Positions 9,106-18,408 of a stretch of DNA of 42,664 bases are shown here, in pieces (position 1 is the stretch's first letter; each line of letters begins with the position of its first letter). The position numbers and the translations under genes are program-made. Source of the stretch: Bacteroidota bacterium. Its GTDB lineage: Bacteria; Bacteroidota; Bacteroidia; Sphingobacteriales; Sphingobacteriaceae. A model generated the notes under the pieces. The model searched no databases and was not told the origin of the DNA. It saw only the letters and a program-made list of their open reading frames with translations. The DNA lies in assembly GCA_013289045.1 (NCBI GenBank), contig JABDAU010000026.1, positions 1,343 through 44,006 on the forward strand. Reading direction: 5' to 3'.

Positions 9106-9777
9106 TCAGGATGGAAACGCCGAAAATCCAAGTAGCATGATCGTAGTTATCGCAAGCGAAAAGTACAAAAAACCATTAATTTCTTTTATCTGTCTGCCTT
9201 GTTTAAGCACGAGTTGACGAACAGGTGGAATAAGCAGAACACTAAGGAAAAATATAATGGCAAATGCCAAACCTAACCTTGGCCCTGCAAATGACGGCTG
9301 TTTTGTACGACCTGTAAAGAAGGATAGCCAGCTGCTGAGAAAAAGCGCATTCCATACAACAACGAAAAAGATCGCTGCAGGAATCTTGATAGGAAAACTG
9401 CCGCTGGCCTGGAGTACGCTTATCTCATTTTCCACATTAATTGGTAAAGGCCCTTTGTTATTTAAAAAGCCAGTTCCGGCAATCTCTTCCATCAAATAAC
9501 CATTGCCAGCCATCGACGAAAATATGATGGTGGAGCTGTAGCCTTGCACATTATGATTTATTTTTATGCCTTTGCCTTTTATACCAAAATAGGGTTCTAT
9601 AGAAATTATATCCGCTGGCCTGAAGATCACTGTGCCGATAAGGCTGATAGATAGTTTTAAAAAATTCCGGTTTACAGTTAATGTAGCAAACGGCCATGTT
9701 GCCCGGCCGAAGCCGATAGTGCCGCCACCGGTTTCTTTTATTTCTGTTTGGGTATCGGTATTTTCGTTAATGATCAT
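9106..9777 (-). CDS. Hypothetical membrane protein, PH-like N-half and three TM segments
   Basis: A 223-aa protein without a signal peptide. Residues 15-110 look like a beta-rich soluble domain (short strands, GKGIKINHN, STIIFSS) similar in texture to bacterial PH-like domains; this is a guess from pattern only. Residues about 130-222 contain three hydrophobic segments with a RTKQPSFAGPRLG linker. No family is recognised. It starts 11 nt after the glycosyltransferase stop codon on the same strand, so the two are probably co-transcribed. It ends 15 nt from the convergent transglutaminase gene. Confidence 0.65.
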   Translation of the reverse strand: MIINENTDTQTEIKETGGGTIGFGRATWPFATLTVNRNFLKLSISLIGTVIFRPADIISIEPYFGIKGKGIKINHNVQGYSSTIIFSSMAGNGYLMEEIAGTGFLNNKGPLPINVENEISVLQASGSFPIKIPAAIFFVVVWNALFLSSWLSFFTGRTKQPSFAGPRLGLAFAIIFFLSVLLIPPVRQLVLKQGRQIKEINGFLYFSLAITTIMLLGFSAFPS

Positions 9778-9788
9778 AAAATCAAACT

Positions 9789-11132
9789 CTATTCTAACAC
9801 ATCATTCTCGACCTCATCCCCAGCCAATTCTATCACATCTATCTTATTCAGATCTTCATTCCCCGCAAATCTCAGGTTTATTTTCTTCAGCTTAAATACC
9901 GTCACCGCCGCCCAGAAAAGCAATACCGGCATCACCACATCCAATTGCCTCGGGTATGCACTCAGTGCGCCGCTCAGTAGCAAATAAATGCTTGTTATCA
10001 GCAAGATGAACTTAACCGGATAAACCACTGCACGCCAGTTGATGCAGGTTATCGCCAGGCAAAAGATTGACAGCCATAAGAGCAGCGAACCACGAACGAT
10101 ATTCCCAACAATCGCCGCATCTTGGTAGGAATAGGAGTAGGGGAAATTGAACAGCATACGCGAGCAGTTATTGTAATAGTTCGATGCAAATTTGAGTGGG
10201 TGTGCTTCGATATTTTTGATGGCTGCCTGTTTAAAAAGTTCATCCTGCTCTACATCGTTATGCTTTAGGATCGCACTGATCTCTTTCAGGTGGTTCTTTT
10301 TCAAAAATGCAGCGCCTTCTGGTGATTTGATATTGTCTGGGTACTGGTTATTGGTCAGGTCGGGCAGTTTCCAGTCGCCGTATTCGTTATCGTTGGGCGT
10401 GCTCATCCAGTACAGGCTCATTCCGCCTGAGTTGCCCCAATAGAAGATTTTGCCGGTCATATGGTAGGTATAAATGAGGTAGGGCATGGTCACTGCAAAG
10501 GCAATCAGCAGCATTTTGACGGAAGCAATATGAAGCTTCCTGTTACGCTTGTAAAACAGTAGCGCGACACATGTAACCAAACTTAAAACCAGCACATAAC
10601 CGAAGATCACTTTTGTAAGTGCAAGATAGCCCAAAAGCAAACCGGATAGTATGAGAAACTTATTGCTGCGCTTAACATGATATAGTACCAAAGTGTAAAC
10701 CAACGCCGATACCAGGAAACCCGTAAATGCCTCTGTATAGAGGATCGGCAGCATGGTTAATGCATTGGGGTAAATGGCCAAAGGAACAGTAAAGATCAAA
10801 GCCATTTTACGGTTCGACAACAGCTTTATCGATTGGTACAAAAACACAACATCCAGATACATGAAAAATGCATTGGCCAATGTAATGTACAGTGCATGCT
10901 GTTTCAGCGCCATAAACAGCGCGATTATAATAGGATAGCCGGGGCCATTCCATAAATTAATAAAGGGCGCAGGCGGTGAATAATAGCCGTGTAGCAGCCG
11001 CCACGCGAAATCGGTATAACGTACTTCGTCGCCGTACAGCGTGGCCCACTTATTGATCACAATAAAATAAATATAATACAGCAAAAAAGGCAGGAATAGA
11101 AAATAGGGGTTATGGATGAGCCTTTTAAACAT
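9789..11132 (-). CDS. GT39/ArnT-like membrane glycosyltransferase (GT-C)
   Basis: A 447-aa protein with about ten membrane segments. The first periplasmic loop carries ATLYGDEVRYTDFAWRLL, matching the catalytic DE(x)xY element of GT-C enzymes that use polyprenyl-phosphate sugars (PF13231/PMT_2 type), followed by NGPGYPIIIALFMAL, typical of the next helix. A soluble loop around residues 235-320 precedes the last helices. It probably transfers a sugar from a lipid carrier to an envelope acceptor, which is unknown. It is the first gene of a two-gene minus-strand unit, with a 248-nt intergenic region upstream shared with the divergent DUF4932 gene. Confidence 0.78.
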   Translation of the reverse strand: MFKRLIHNPYFLFLPFLLYYIYFIVINKWATLYGDEVRYTDFAWRLLHGYYSPPAPFINLWNGPGYPIIIALFMALKQHALYITLANAFFMYLDVVFLYQSIKLLSNRKMALIFTVPLAIYPNALTMLPILYTEAFTGFLVSALVYTLVLYHVKRSNKFLILSGLLLGYLALTKVIFGYVLVLSLVTCVALLFYKRNRKLHIASVKMLLIAFAVTMPYLIYTYHMTGKIFYWGNSGGMSLYWMSTPNDNEYGDWKLPDLTNNQYPDNIKSPEGAAFLKKNHLKEISAILKHNDVEQDELFKQAAIKNIEAHPLKFASNYYNNCSRMLFNFPYSYSYQDAAIVGNIVRGSLLLWLSIFCLAITCINWRAVVYPVKFILLITSIYLLLSGALSAYPRQLDVVMPVLLFWAAVTVFKLKKINLRFAGNEDLNKIDVIELAGDEVENDVLE

Positions 11133-11246
11133 GATAAAGCTAATGGACGCATAAAGATAAGATTAAATTTAATTTTAAGGTAGTCTATTCGTTTATGGCA
11201 ACAATACGCTACGCCCGTTCAATCTGCCTGAAAATAATTTGTCGTT

Positions 11247-11280
11247 CGTATCCGTACATTTTCTGTAACGTATCCGCACA
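11247..11280. repeat. Direct repeat CGTATCCGtACA / CGTATCCGcACA
   Basis: Two 12-nt copies (11247-11258 and 11269-11280) match at 11 of 12 positions, with starts 22 nt apart, about two helical turns. They lie between the divergent glycosyltransferase and DUF4932 genes. A binding site for a dimeric regulator is possible; nothing else in the 248-nt gap was recognised. Confidence 0.5.
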
Positions 11281-11380
11281 ATATTCGATTTGTATTTCCT
11301 GTATAGTTGCCTGTTTATTAGTGTATTAAATATTTGGCATATTTTTGATTACGGTTTATTCATTCAACCGTGATTGATTC

Positions 11381-12808
11381 ATGAAAAAGCTTCTTCTGCC
11401 CCTGCTTGCACTCGTATTGTTACATGTAGATGTAAGAGCGCAGTCCAACAAATCGAACACAGGTATAAATGGCCCTGCTGTTGATGAACGTGTAGAGTTA
11501 ACCAGCATAGCGGCTCGATTAGCCGAATATGATGAGTATAATAACGATGTCAACAAGCTATATGTGCAGGATATCCATCAATATTTTGATAAATACAAAG
11601 ACCATCCGCTGATCAAATATATGCGGGAGATAAGGGATGCCAATGGGATCGGTTTTGATGCTGTTGCAACTATGGCCATCCATCTCAGCCCACCGCCATC
11701 GCTTACCCCCATTGTTAAATTCTCCGCCGACGTTCCGGATAAGCGCTGGGGTTTAGCAACGGCAATGAAATTTGACACGCTGTTGCGCCAGTTTTATAAA
11801 GACTCGCATTTTGACGCTTTTTTTAAAGCACATGCGCAGCTATATGCCACAGCTATAATGCATTTCGACAGCTTGTACAGGCAGCTGGATGTAAATTGGT
11901 ACTACAAGTATTATGGCATTAAACCACGCGGTAGTTTTAACATCATCATCGCGTTGGGGAACGGCGGAGCTAATTACGGGCCGAAGGTTATATTCCCGGA
12001 TGGCAGTGAAAAGCTGTACGCCATAATGGGCGCATGGAAGTTTAACAGGGACGGATCGCCATCATTTAACGACAGGGATTATTTGCCTACGCTTATCCAT
12101 GAATTCAACCACTCATTTGTAAATTATCTTACCGACGAGAATAAGGATAAATTAACAGCATCGGGCGATATTATTTACCAGGCAGATGCCAAAAAGATGA
12201 GCCGGCTGGCCTATGGCGATTGGAAAACAATGATGAGCGAAGCATTGGTACGCGCATCGGTGATCAGGTACCTGCAAACACATTACCAGGACACCACCGT
12301 TGCAGAAAAAGAAATGCAGTCGCAACTGGCAGTCGGCTTTGTATGGATAAAAAAATTGGTCGGTCTGTTAGGCGTTTATGAGGCAAACAGGCAAACCTAT
12401 CAAACCCTTGAAGGCTTTATGCCCCGCATTGCTGAATTTTACACTTCCACAGCAGGCAATATTAACACGCTTATCAGCGATTACGCGAAGGATCTCCCTC
12501 ATGTAGCATCAATAGAGCCGGCTATACAGGGCGATACCACGGTTGATCCCGGCCTTAAGCAGATCAAGGTCTATTTTGATAAACCTTTGGCCGGAAAGGG
12601 TGTATCTATCGGTTACGGGCGGTCTGGTGAAAGTCACTACCCCTCATTAAAATTCCTGGGTTACGCTGATGGCAATAAAGCCATATTAATACAGCTGGAT
12701 TTGAAACCCAATACGGATTATGAATTCGTATTATTGGGCCTCGCATTTAAAACGCCCGATGGCCATCCGTTAGAAAACTACTATATCAGCTTCAAAACGC
12801 GTAAGTAA
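11381..12808 (+). CDS. DUF4932 secreted putative zinc metalloprotease
   Basis: A 475-aa protein with signal peptide MKKLLLPLLALVLLHVDVRAQ. A zinc-protease HExxH motif, H240-E-F-N-H244, sits in TLIHEFNHSFVN. It is preceded by a strand-rich region with IIALGNGGANYGPKV, and followed by MMSEALVRASVIRY with a conserved-looking Glu that could be the third zinc ligand. This arrangement matches DUF4932 proteins of Bacteroidota (family assigned from memory). The C-terminal 110 residues look like an Ig-like domain (VDPGLKQIKVYFDKPL through FKTPDGHPLENYYISF). It is followed by a good intrinsic terminator, so it is monocistronic. Confidence 0.8.
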   Translation: MKKLLLPLLALVLLHVDVRAQSNKSNTGINGPAVDERVELTSIAARLAEYDEYNNDVNKLYVQDIHQYFDKYKDHPLIKYMREIRDANGIGFDAVATMAIHLSPPPSLTPIVKFSADVPDKRWGLATAMKFDTLLRQFYKDSHFDAFFKAHAQLYATAIMHFDSLYRQLDVNWYYKYYGIKPRGSFNIIIALGNGGANYGPKVIFPDGSEKLYAIMGAWKFNRDGSPSFNDRDYLPTLIHEFNHSFVNYLTDENKDKLTASGDIIYQADAKKMSRLAYGDWKTMMSEALVRASVIRYLQTHYQDTTVAEKEMQSQLAVGFVWIKKLVGLLGVYEANRQTYQTLEGFMPRIAEFYTSTAGNINTLISDYAKDLPHVASIEPAIQGDTTVDPGLKQIKVYFDKPLAGKGVSIGYGRSGESHYPSLKFLGYADGNKAILIQLDLKPNTDYEFVLLGLAFKTPDGHPLENYYISFKTRK

Positions 12809-12823
12809 CAATTTAAAAGCATG

Positions 12824-12851
12824 AAAAGCAGGTTATAATACCTGCTTTTTT
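12824..12851 (+). terminator. Intrinsic terminator after the DUF4932 gene
   Basis: AAAAGCAGGT pairs perfectly with ACCTGCTTTT across a 6-nt loop, and the 3' arm runs into a T tract (12846-12851). It lies 15 nt after the stop codon. Confidence 0.85.
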
Positions 12852-12893
12852 GTTGATACTATTGAGGGGAATGTGATAACTTTAAGGCTTCCA

Positions 12894-15263
12894 ATGCTAA
12901 AGCTATTTTATCCCCTTTTTAACTGTGTGAAGTTCCGGCTCATTTTATTGATCTGTTTGCTCTTTACGTTGGCTGTACCTTACACTGCTTTGGCTCAAAA
13001 AAGCTTCACCATTAGCGGAAATATTAAAGATGCTGTAACCGGCGAGGCGCTGATCGGCGCTTCGGTACGCGTAAACGAGCTGCCAAAGGCTGGCGCTGTA
13101 AGCAATGGCTACGGTTTTTATTCGCTGTCAATACCACATGGCGAATACTCGCTCATCATAAGCTATGTGGGTTATACGCCGGTTGCACAAAAAATTACAT
13201 TAACAAAAGACACTGTATTAAATATCGCGCTTCAGCCACGAAATTCGCTTGAAGAAGTGGTGATCAGCAGCAAGACGGCGCGTAACAACGCCAACATATC
13301 ATCGCCGCAAATGGGGGTAGAGAAGCTGGATATGTCGCAGATCAACAACGTGCCCGTTTTGCTTGGCGAGCGCGACATACTAAAAACAATTACCCTTTTG
13401 CCGGGCGTTGAGGCCGCAGGCGAAGGCAATACAGGCTTTTATGTGCGCGGCGGTTCATCCGACCAAAATTTGATATTATTGGATGAGGCCATCGTTTACA
13501 ATGCCTCGCACCTGTTTGGGTTCTTCTCCACTTTTAACTCTGATGCCATAAAGGATGTAAGCCTGTATAAAGGCGGCATGCCGGCGCAGTATGGCGGGCG
13601 TTTATCATCGGTGCTGGATGTAAAAATGGATGAGGGCAACAACAAGGAATACAGTACAGAAGGGGGCATCGGGCTCATTTCATCGCGCATCAAGTTTGAA
13701 GGGCCTATTGAAAAGGATAAGGGCTCATTCATGATCAGCGCGCGGCGTACTTATATCGATGCACTTTTAAAAGCCTCATCAGATAGCTCCATACGCGGTA
13801 GTACCCTTTATTTTTACGACCTGAACGCGAAAGCCAATTATCATTTTGATGATAAGAATGCCATTTACCTTTCGGGATATTTTGGTAAGGATGTTTTAGG
13901 CTTGCTGAATACTTTTGGCACCAACTGGGGTAATTCAACTGCCACATTGCGTTTCAACCATATTTTTAGCAGCAAGCTTTTCTCAAACACATCGCTTATT
14001 TACAGCAATTACAATTATACCATTCAGAGCTATCTTACCGGTAACCAGTTTGTTGCGGTGTCAAAGATCGAGGATATTGATTTTAAAGAAGATCTGCAAT
14101 ATTTTGCAGGCAATGGGCATACGATAAATTTTGGGATAGATGCCTTGCACCATAACCTCGCTCCCGGTAGTCTTACCGCTCCCGATAGCTCCAGCTTTAA
14201 TACAAGATCGATCGACAGGCGGTATGGTTTGGAAACAGCTGCTTATATCAGCGATGAATGGAAGGTGAGTAGCCACCTGAACCTGCTTTATGGCCTGCGC
14301 CTCAGCAGTATTGCTATCTTTGGCCCCGGTACTTTTAATACTTACGATGCCGATGGCAATACCGTCACCTCAAAAACCTATGGATCAGGCGATGTGGTGA
14401 AAAGTTATCTTTACCTGGAACCGCGCATCTCAGCCAGCTACAGTTTGGATGACCAGCAATCCATCAAGGCATCGTACAATCGTAACACGCAGAACATCCA
14501 CATCCTCAGCAACTCAAACAGCAGCACGCCGACCGATCTGTATGCCATGAGCAGCAATAATATAAAACCAGAAATTGCCGACCAGGTTTCAACCGGCTAC
14601 TTTCGTAACTTTAGCAACAATATATTTGAGTTTTCTGCCGAGGTTTATTACAAATGGCTGCAAAACCAAATCGATTATAAAAATGGGGCCGAGCTGTTGC
14701 TAAACCCTGATGTTGAGTCGCAATTGGTTTATGGAACAGGCAGGGCGTATGGTATAGAGTTTTTTATGAAGAAGAAATACGGAAGGTTTAACGGATGGAT
14801 AGGCTATACATTGTCGCGAACGGAACGGAAATTCGATGCTATAAATAACGGAGATTATTTCCCGGCTACACAGGACAGGACGCATGATATCTCTGCCGTA
14901 GGCATTTTTAAGCTGAATAACCGCTGGTCGTTCTCCGGGACTTTTGTGTATGAAAGTGGTAACGCAGTAACCTATCCGAATGGCAAGTACGATATAGGCG
15001 GACTGACAACCTACTATTACTCGGAACGCAACGGCGACCGCGAGCCATCTACAAATCGCTTAGACCTCGGTGCTACGCTCGAAGGCAAACAGCACAAAAA
15101 ATACCACTCCAGCTGGACGTTTGGTATTTATAACGTTTACAATCACCGTAACCCTTACGCCATCACTTTCCGCGACAGTAAAACCAATCCCGGCACTACC
15201 GAAGCCGTAATAACAAGCCTGTTTGGCAGGGTACCTTCAATAACCTGGAATTTCAGATTCTAA
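12894..15263 (+). CDS. TonB-dependent receptor with CarboxypepD_reg domain
   Basis: About 789 aa from the ATG at 12894; a GTG at 12873 is the alternative. After the signal peptide (cleavage near TALAQ) comes a carboxypeptidase-regulatory-like domain (ISGNIKDAVTGEALIGASV). A TonB-box-like LEEVVISSK follows, then a plug (ETDILK-like ERDILKTITLLPGVEAAG, NTGFYVRGGSSDQNLILLD), then a 22-strand-type barrel ending in ITWNFRF with a terminal aromatic residue. It imports an unknown ligand across the outer membrane using TonB energy. It is not a SusC protein: it is shorter and lacks the SusC/RagA signature. The DUF4249 lipoprotein starts 4 nt after its stop. Confidence 0.9.
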   Translation: MLKLFYPLFNCVKFRLILLICLLFTLAVPYTALAQKSFTISGNIKDAVTGEALIGASVRVNELPKAGAVSNGYGFYSLSIPHGEYSLIISYVGYTPVAQKITLTKDTVLNIALQPRNSLEEVVISSKTARNNANISSPQMGVEKLDMSQINNVPVLLGERDILKTITLLPGVEAAGEGNTGFYVRGGSSDQNLILLDEAIVYNASHLFGFFSTFNSDAIKDVSLYKGGMPAQYGGRLSSVLDVKMDEGNNKEYSTEGGIGLISSRIKFEGPIEKDKGSFMISARRTYIDALLKASSDSSIRGSTLYFYDLNAKANYHFDDKNAIYLSGYFGKDVLGLLNTFGTNWGNSTATLRFNHIFSSKLFSNTSLIYSNYNYTIQSYLTGNQFVAVSKIEDIDFKEDLQYFAGNGHTINFGIDALHHNLAPGSLTAPDSSSFNTRSIDRRYGLETAAYISDEWKVSSHLNLLYGLRLSSIAIFGPGTFNTYDADGNTVTSKTYGSGDVVKSYLYLEPRISASYSLDDQQSIKASYNRNTQNIHILSNSNSSTPTDLYAMSSNNIKPEIADQVSTGYFRNFSNNIFEFSAEVYYKWLQNQIDYKNGAELLLNPDVESQLVYGTGRAYGIEFFMKKKYGRFNGWIGYTLSRTERKFDAINNGDYFPATQDRTHDISAVGIFKLNNRWSFSGTFVYESGNAVTYPNGKYDIGGLTTYYYSERNGDREPSTNRLDLGATLEGKQHKKYHSSWTFGIYNVYNHRNPYAITFRDSKTNPGTTEAVITSLFGRVPSITWNFRF

Positions 15264-15267
15264 CAGC

Positions 15268-16068
15268 ATGAGACGTAACCGGTTAACCTATTTAATATTT
15301 TTTGCGCTCATTGCGATGATAGCATCGTGCCAGAAGGTGATCTCGCTTAAGCTGGATAATTCAGCGCCGCAATTGGTTATCGAAGGAAATTTGACCGATG
15401 TATATGGTATCCAGTATGTGGTGATCACCAAAAGCGTTCCTTTTACCTCGACTAATACTTTCCCGCGTGTTACCGGCGCTTCGGTAAGTATTACCGACGA
15501 TAGCACGGGCTATGTTTTTAAGTTTCATGAAGATACAACGGGGGTATATTCTTATTACCCGATGGTGGGCCTGGCAGGCAGAAAATATATAATGACCGTT
15601 AAGACGGGCGGCCAGGTTTATACCGCCAGCTCTACCATGCCGCAGTTGGTAAATCTCGACTCGATAACTGCAAAGATCAGCTCTTTTGGGAATAGCGATC
15701 TGCGCACTATAACAGTAAATTACCAGGACCCGGCCAGTATAGCCAACCAATACCGATTTGTGCTCAACGTAAACCACAAGCCATCGGGCACCATCTTTGC
15801 TTTTGATGATAGTTTTACCAACGGCCGTTATGTGCGGCAGGACCTGTTTGAAAATGGTACCGATATCAATAACCAGGATACCGTTTCGGTAGAAATGCAA
15901 TGCATTGACAGGAATATTTATGAATACTGGTATAGCCTGAGCCAGCAGCAGCAAAACGGCCCAGGCGGCGGTACTACGCCATCAAATCCCCCTTCAAATT
16001 TTGATAATAATGCGCTTGGTTATTTTAGTGCGCATACCACGGAGTCAAGAGTAATTATCGTGAACTGA
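15268..16068 (+). CDS. DUF4249 lipoprotein, partner of the TonB receptor
   Basis: A 266-aa lipoprotein (signal ending IAMIASC, lipid Cys21). The segment following the anchor, PQLVIEGNLTDVYG, and the ASVSITDDSTGYVF strand are characteristic of DUF4249 (PF14054), a family almost always encoded directly behind TonB receptors of the preceding type. It probably forms part of the receptor's surface complex. The 4-nt spacing supports co-translation. It ends at a stop codon that directly abuts the stop codon of the convergent GH28 gene (no intervening base). Confidence 0.88.
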   Translation: MRRNRLTYLIFFALIAMIASCQKVISLKLDNSAPQLVIEGNLTDVYGIQYVVITKSVPFTSTNTFPRVTGASVSITDDSTGYVFKFHEDTTGVYSYYPMVGLAGRKYIMTVKTGGQVYTASSTMPQLVNLDSITAKISSFGNSDLRTITVNYQDPASIANQYRFVLNVNHKPSGTIFAFDDSFTNGRYVRQDLFENGTDINNQDTVSVEMQCIDRNIYEYWYSLSQQQQNGPGGGTTPSNPPSNFDNNALGYFSAHTTESRVIIVN

Positions 16069-17463
16069 TCAGTCGGAATGTAGCTGGATAACACCGGTAT
16101 CAGTGGGCTTGGCTAACGCATTGTTATTGATATATACGCTGCGGTAAGTAAGATTTTCGGCATTATAAATTACCTCATCACGCGGTGTTTTAATAACGCG
16201 GACGGATTGTAGGCTGATATTTTTTAACGGGTTCCCGTCCACGCCTACCGCATAAATGCCCACTTCGCCTGAATAATTGCAGTTAACCTTTTGGATCAGG
16301 AAATTACTGAAAAGGGTAGGATAATGCCCGCCACGCGAGCCATGATAATTATTCTCGAACCGGATAAACGCCGAGCGTGCACTATCGCACTGGATGTGAT
16401 AAACATGGATGTTCTCAATAAATCCACCACGATCAAGGTTTGATTTGAAGTAGATAGCGCTGAGGCATTTTTTAATGTAAACATTGTACATCACCACGTT
16501 ACGCACTCCTGCCGACATTTCGCTGCCGATGCAAAGGCCGTTGGTTTTTGATTTGAAGATGCAATCACGCACTACGATATTCTCCGTTGGCTGTCCAATG
16601 CGCCAGCCGTCCTGGTCGCGGCCGGCTTTTATGGCCACGCCGTCATCGCCGGTAGTGAAATCACATTTTTGGATCAGCACGTTGGTGCACGATTCCGGGT
16701 CGCAGCCGTCATTGTTCAGGTTCATGCTTTCAATGGTTACATGCTGCACGGTAACGTTATTGCATAACACCGGGTGTATCACCCAATAAGGCGCATCATG
16801 TATGGTTATGCCATCTATCAGCACATTTTTACAGCCAAAAAACTGGATCATGTCCGGCGGCAAATGCGCGTTATCACCAAATACGCGTTCATACACCGGC
16901 GTGCCTTTGCCGCCCATTTGCCGTAATTTAGTTTGCTCTGCCGAGCCCTGCGGACGCCATTTGGCAAAATTAAGACTTGCCGATCCATTTATAATACCAT
17001 GCCCCGTAACTGCAATATCCGAACACTGATAGGCATAGAAAAGCGGGCAGTAATTAAACAATTCGGTGCCTTCCCATAACGAGATCACAGCAGGCAGATA
17101 ATCTTTCGGCTCGCCTGAAAAGATCAACTCCGCGCCATCGTCAAAATGCAAATTCACATGGCTTTTTAGCACAACCGGTCCTGCTATGAAAAATTTCCCG
17201 GCAGGAACTTCAACCATTCCGCCACCGTTGGTACTGCATAGGCTGATGGCCTTATCAAAAGCAGCTTTCGAATCTGTTTTACTATCCGCGACAGCGCCAT
17301 AAGCGGTGATATTATAAACGGCATCTTTGAAGGTTGGGGCCTTTATATTTTTTAGGATGCTGTTAGCTGATGGTATATCTTGCTGTGCCGAAGTTCGAAT
17401 CACGCATGCTATGCATAGCGATATGGTTATATAATATTTTGAAAGTCTTTTATTGGCTAACAT
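16069..17463 (-). CDS. GH28 polygalacturonase-like glycoside hydrolase
   Basis: A 464-aa secreted right-handed beta-helix enzyme, with signal peptide at residues 1-26 (cleavage near RTSAQ). It opens with VYNITAYGAVADSKTDSKAA, the usual start of the pectate-lyase-like fold. GH28 catalytic Asp residues are present: D252 in NLNNDGCDPES and D273/D274 in FTTGDDGVAIK. The substrate loop GLCIGSEMSAG replaces the SHG of fungal endo-enzymes, as is usual in bacterial exo-acting GH28 members. The likely substrate is a galacturonide such as pectin or rhamnogalacturonan; exact specificity is not visible. It is a single gene, divergent from the alpha/beta hydrolase. Confidence 0.88.
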   Translation of the reverse strand: MLANKRLSKYYITISLCIACVIRTSAQQDIPSANSILKNIKAPTFKDAVYNITAYGAVADSKTDSKAAFDKAISLCSTNGGGMVEVPAGKFFIAGPVVLKSHVNLHFDDGAELIFSGEPKDYLPAVISLWEGTELFNYCPLFYAYQCSDIAVTGHGIINGSASLNFAKWRPQGSAEQTKLRQMGGKGTPVYERVFGDNAHLPPDMIQFFGCKNVLIDGITIHDAPYWVIHPVLCNNVTVQHVTIESMNLNNDGCDPESCTNVLIQKCDFTTGDDGVAIKAGRDQDGWRIGQPTENIVVRDCIFKSKTNGLCIGSEMSAGVRNVVMYNVYIKKCLSAIYFKSNLDRGGFIENIHVYHIQCDSARSAFIRFENNYHGSRGGHYPTLFSNFLIQKVNCNYSGEVGIYAVGVDGNPLKNISLQSVRVIKTPRDEVIYNAENLTYRSVYINNNALAKPTDTGVIQLHSD

Positions 17464-17577
17464 CTGGCAGGGATATGATGTAAAGATATGCTAATCAACA
17501 AAAATAAATTAATGCATCATGTCCGGGCATATTATTGTTACGATTTGCAGTATCTTAGTCATAGCCAATTTCATACA

Positions 17578-18396
17578 ATGAAAAAGATACTTTTTGCCAT
17601 AATTATTTCGCAGCTGTTTGTGATAATGGCCTGCGCCCAGGAAAAAAAGGTGCCCTATGATAATAACCCAGCAGCGGGAAGATACTATGATGTACGCGGC
17701 ATTAAAATGTATTGTGAAGTTTACGGCACGGGCAAGCCATTATTACTGATCCATGGCAATGGCGGCGATATCAGCGCGTTTTACAAGAACATTCCATACT
17801 TCTCAAAAAAATATATGGTGATAGCAGTAGATAGCCGCGCGCACGGCAAATCAACCGATCCGCGCGACTCGCTAAGCTTTGAGATGATGGCCGATGATTT
17901 TGCGGCATTGCTCACTGCCATGCATATCGATTCGAGCTATGTGATAGGGTGGAGCGATGGCGGTATCAACGCCCTGGTGTTAGCCATGCGTCACCCCGAG
18001 AAGGTGATCAAACTGGCATCTACGGGCGCAAACCTAACACCGGATTCAGCCGCATTTGCACCTGGTGTGTGGCGTGATGAGCTGAAAGATTATAATTTCG
18101 GAAAAGATAAACCTCGCACAACCGCAGAACAGAAAAACAACTGGAAGATCTTTATGCTCGACTGGCTGCAGCCCAATATCCCATTCAGCGCTTTACAACA
18201 GATCAAATGCCCGTCGCTCATTATTGCCGGCGATCATGACCTGATATCCTTGCAGCATACAGTTCTCATTTACCAGAATATTCCGCACGCTTACCTGTGG
18301 ATAGTCCCTAACTCCCCGCATAGCACATTACAGGCACATACCGACGATTTTAATAAACAGGTGGACGACTTTTTTTCGCAGCCATTTCATTACTAA
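17578..18396 (+). CDS. Secreted alpha/beta hydrolase
   Basis: About 272 aa from the ATG at 17578, which begins a clear signal peptide (MKKILFAIIISQLFVIMACAQ); the frame upstream to 17488 is not needed. It has an oxyanion-hole loop LLIHGNGGDISAF, nucleophile elbow GWSDGG with S126, acid D219 or D221 in AGDHDLIS, and H248 in PNSPHST. This makes a complete Ser-Asp-His triad of the AB_hydrolase family. Esterase, lipase or C-C hydrolase activity cannot be separated from sequence. The -AC- in the signal might be a lipobox (VIMAC), which would make it a lipoprotein. It converges on the large minus-strand gene with 12 nt between stops. Confidence 0.82.
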   Translation: MKKILFAIIISQLFVIMACAQEKKVPYDNNPAAGRYYDVRGIKMYCEVYGTGKPLLLIHGNGGDISAFYKNIPYFSKKYMVIAVDSRAHGKSTDPRDSLSFEMMADDFAALLTAMHIDSSYVIGWSDGGINALVLAMRHPEKVIKLASTGANLTPDSAAFAPGVWRDELKDYNFGKDKPRTTAEQKNNWKIFMLDWLQPNIPFSALQQIKCPSLIIAGDHDLISLQHTVLIYQNIPHAYLWIVPNSPHSTLQAHTDDFNKQVDDFFSQPFHY

Positions 18397-18408
18397 ATTA
18401 ACCCGGGC

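Noticed and set aside
15361..15954. 197-codon minus-strand frame opposite the DUF4249 gene
   Set aside because: Antisense shadow of a well-supported gene. No family resemblance or signal peptide, and its composition mirrors the sense frame.
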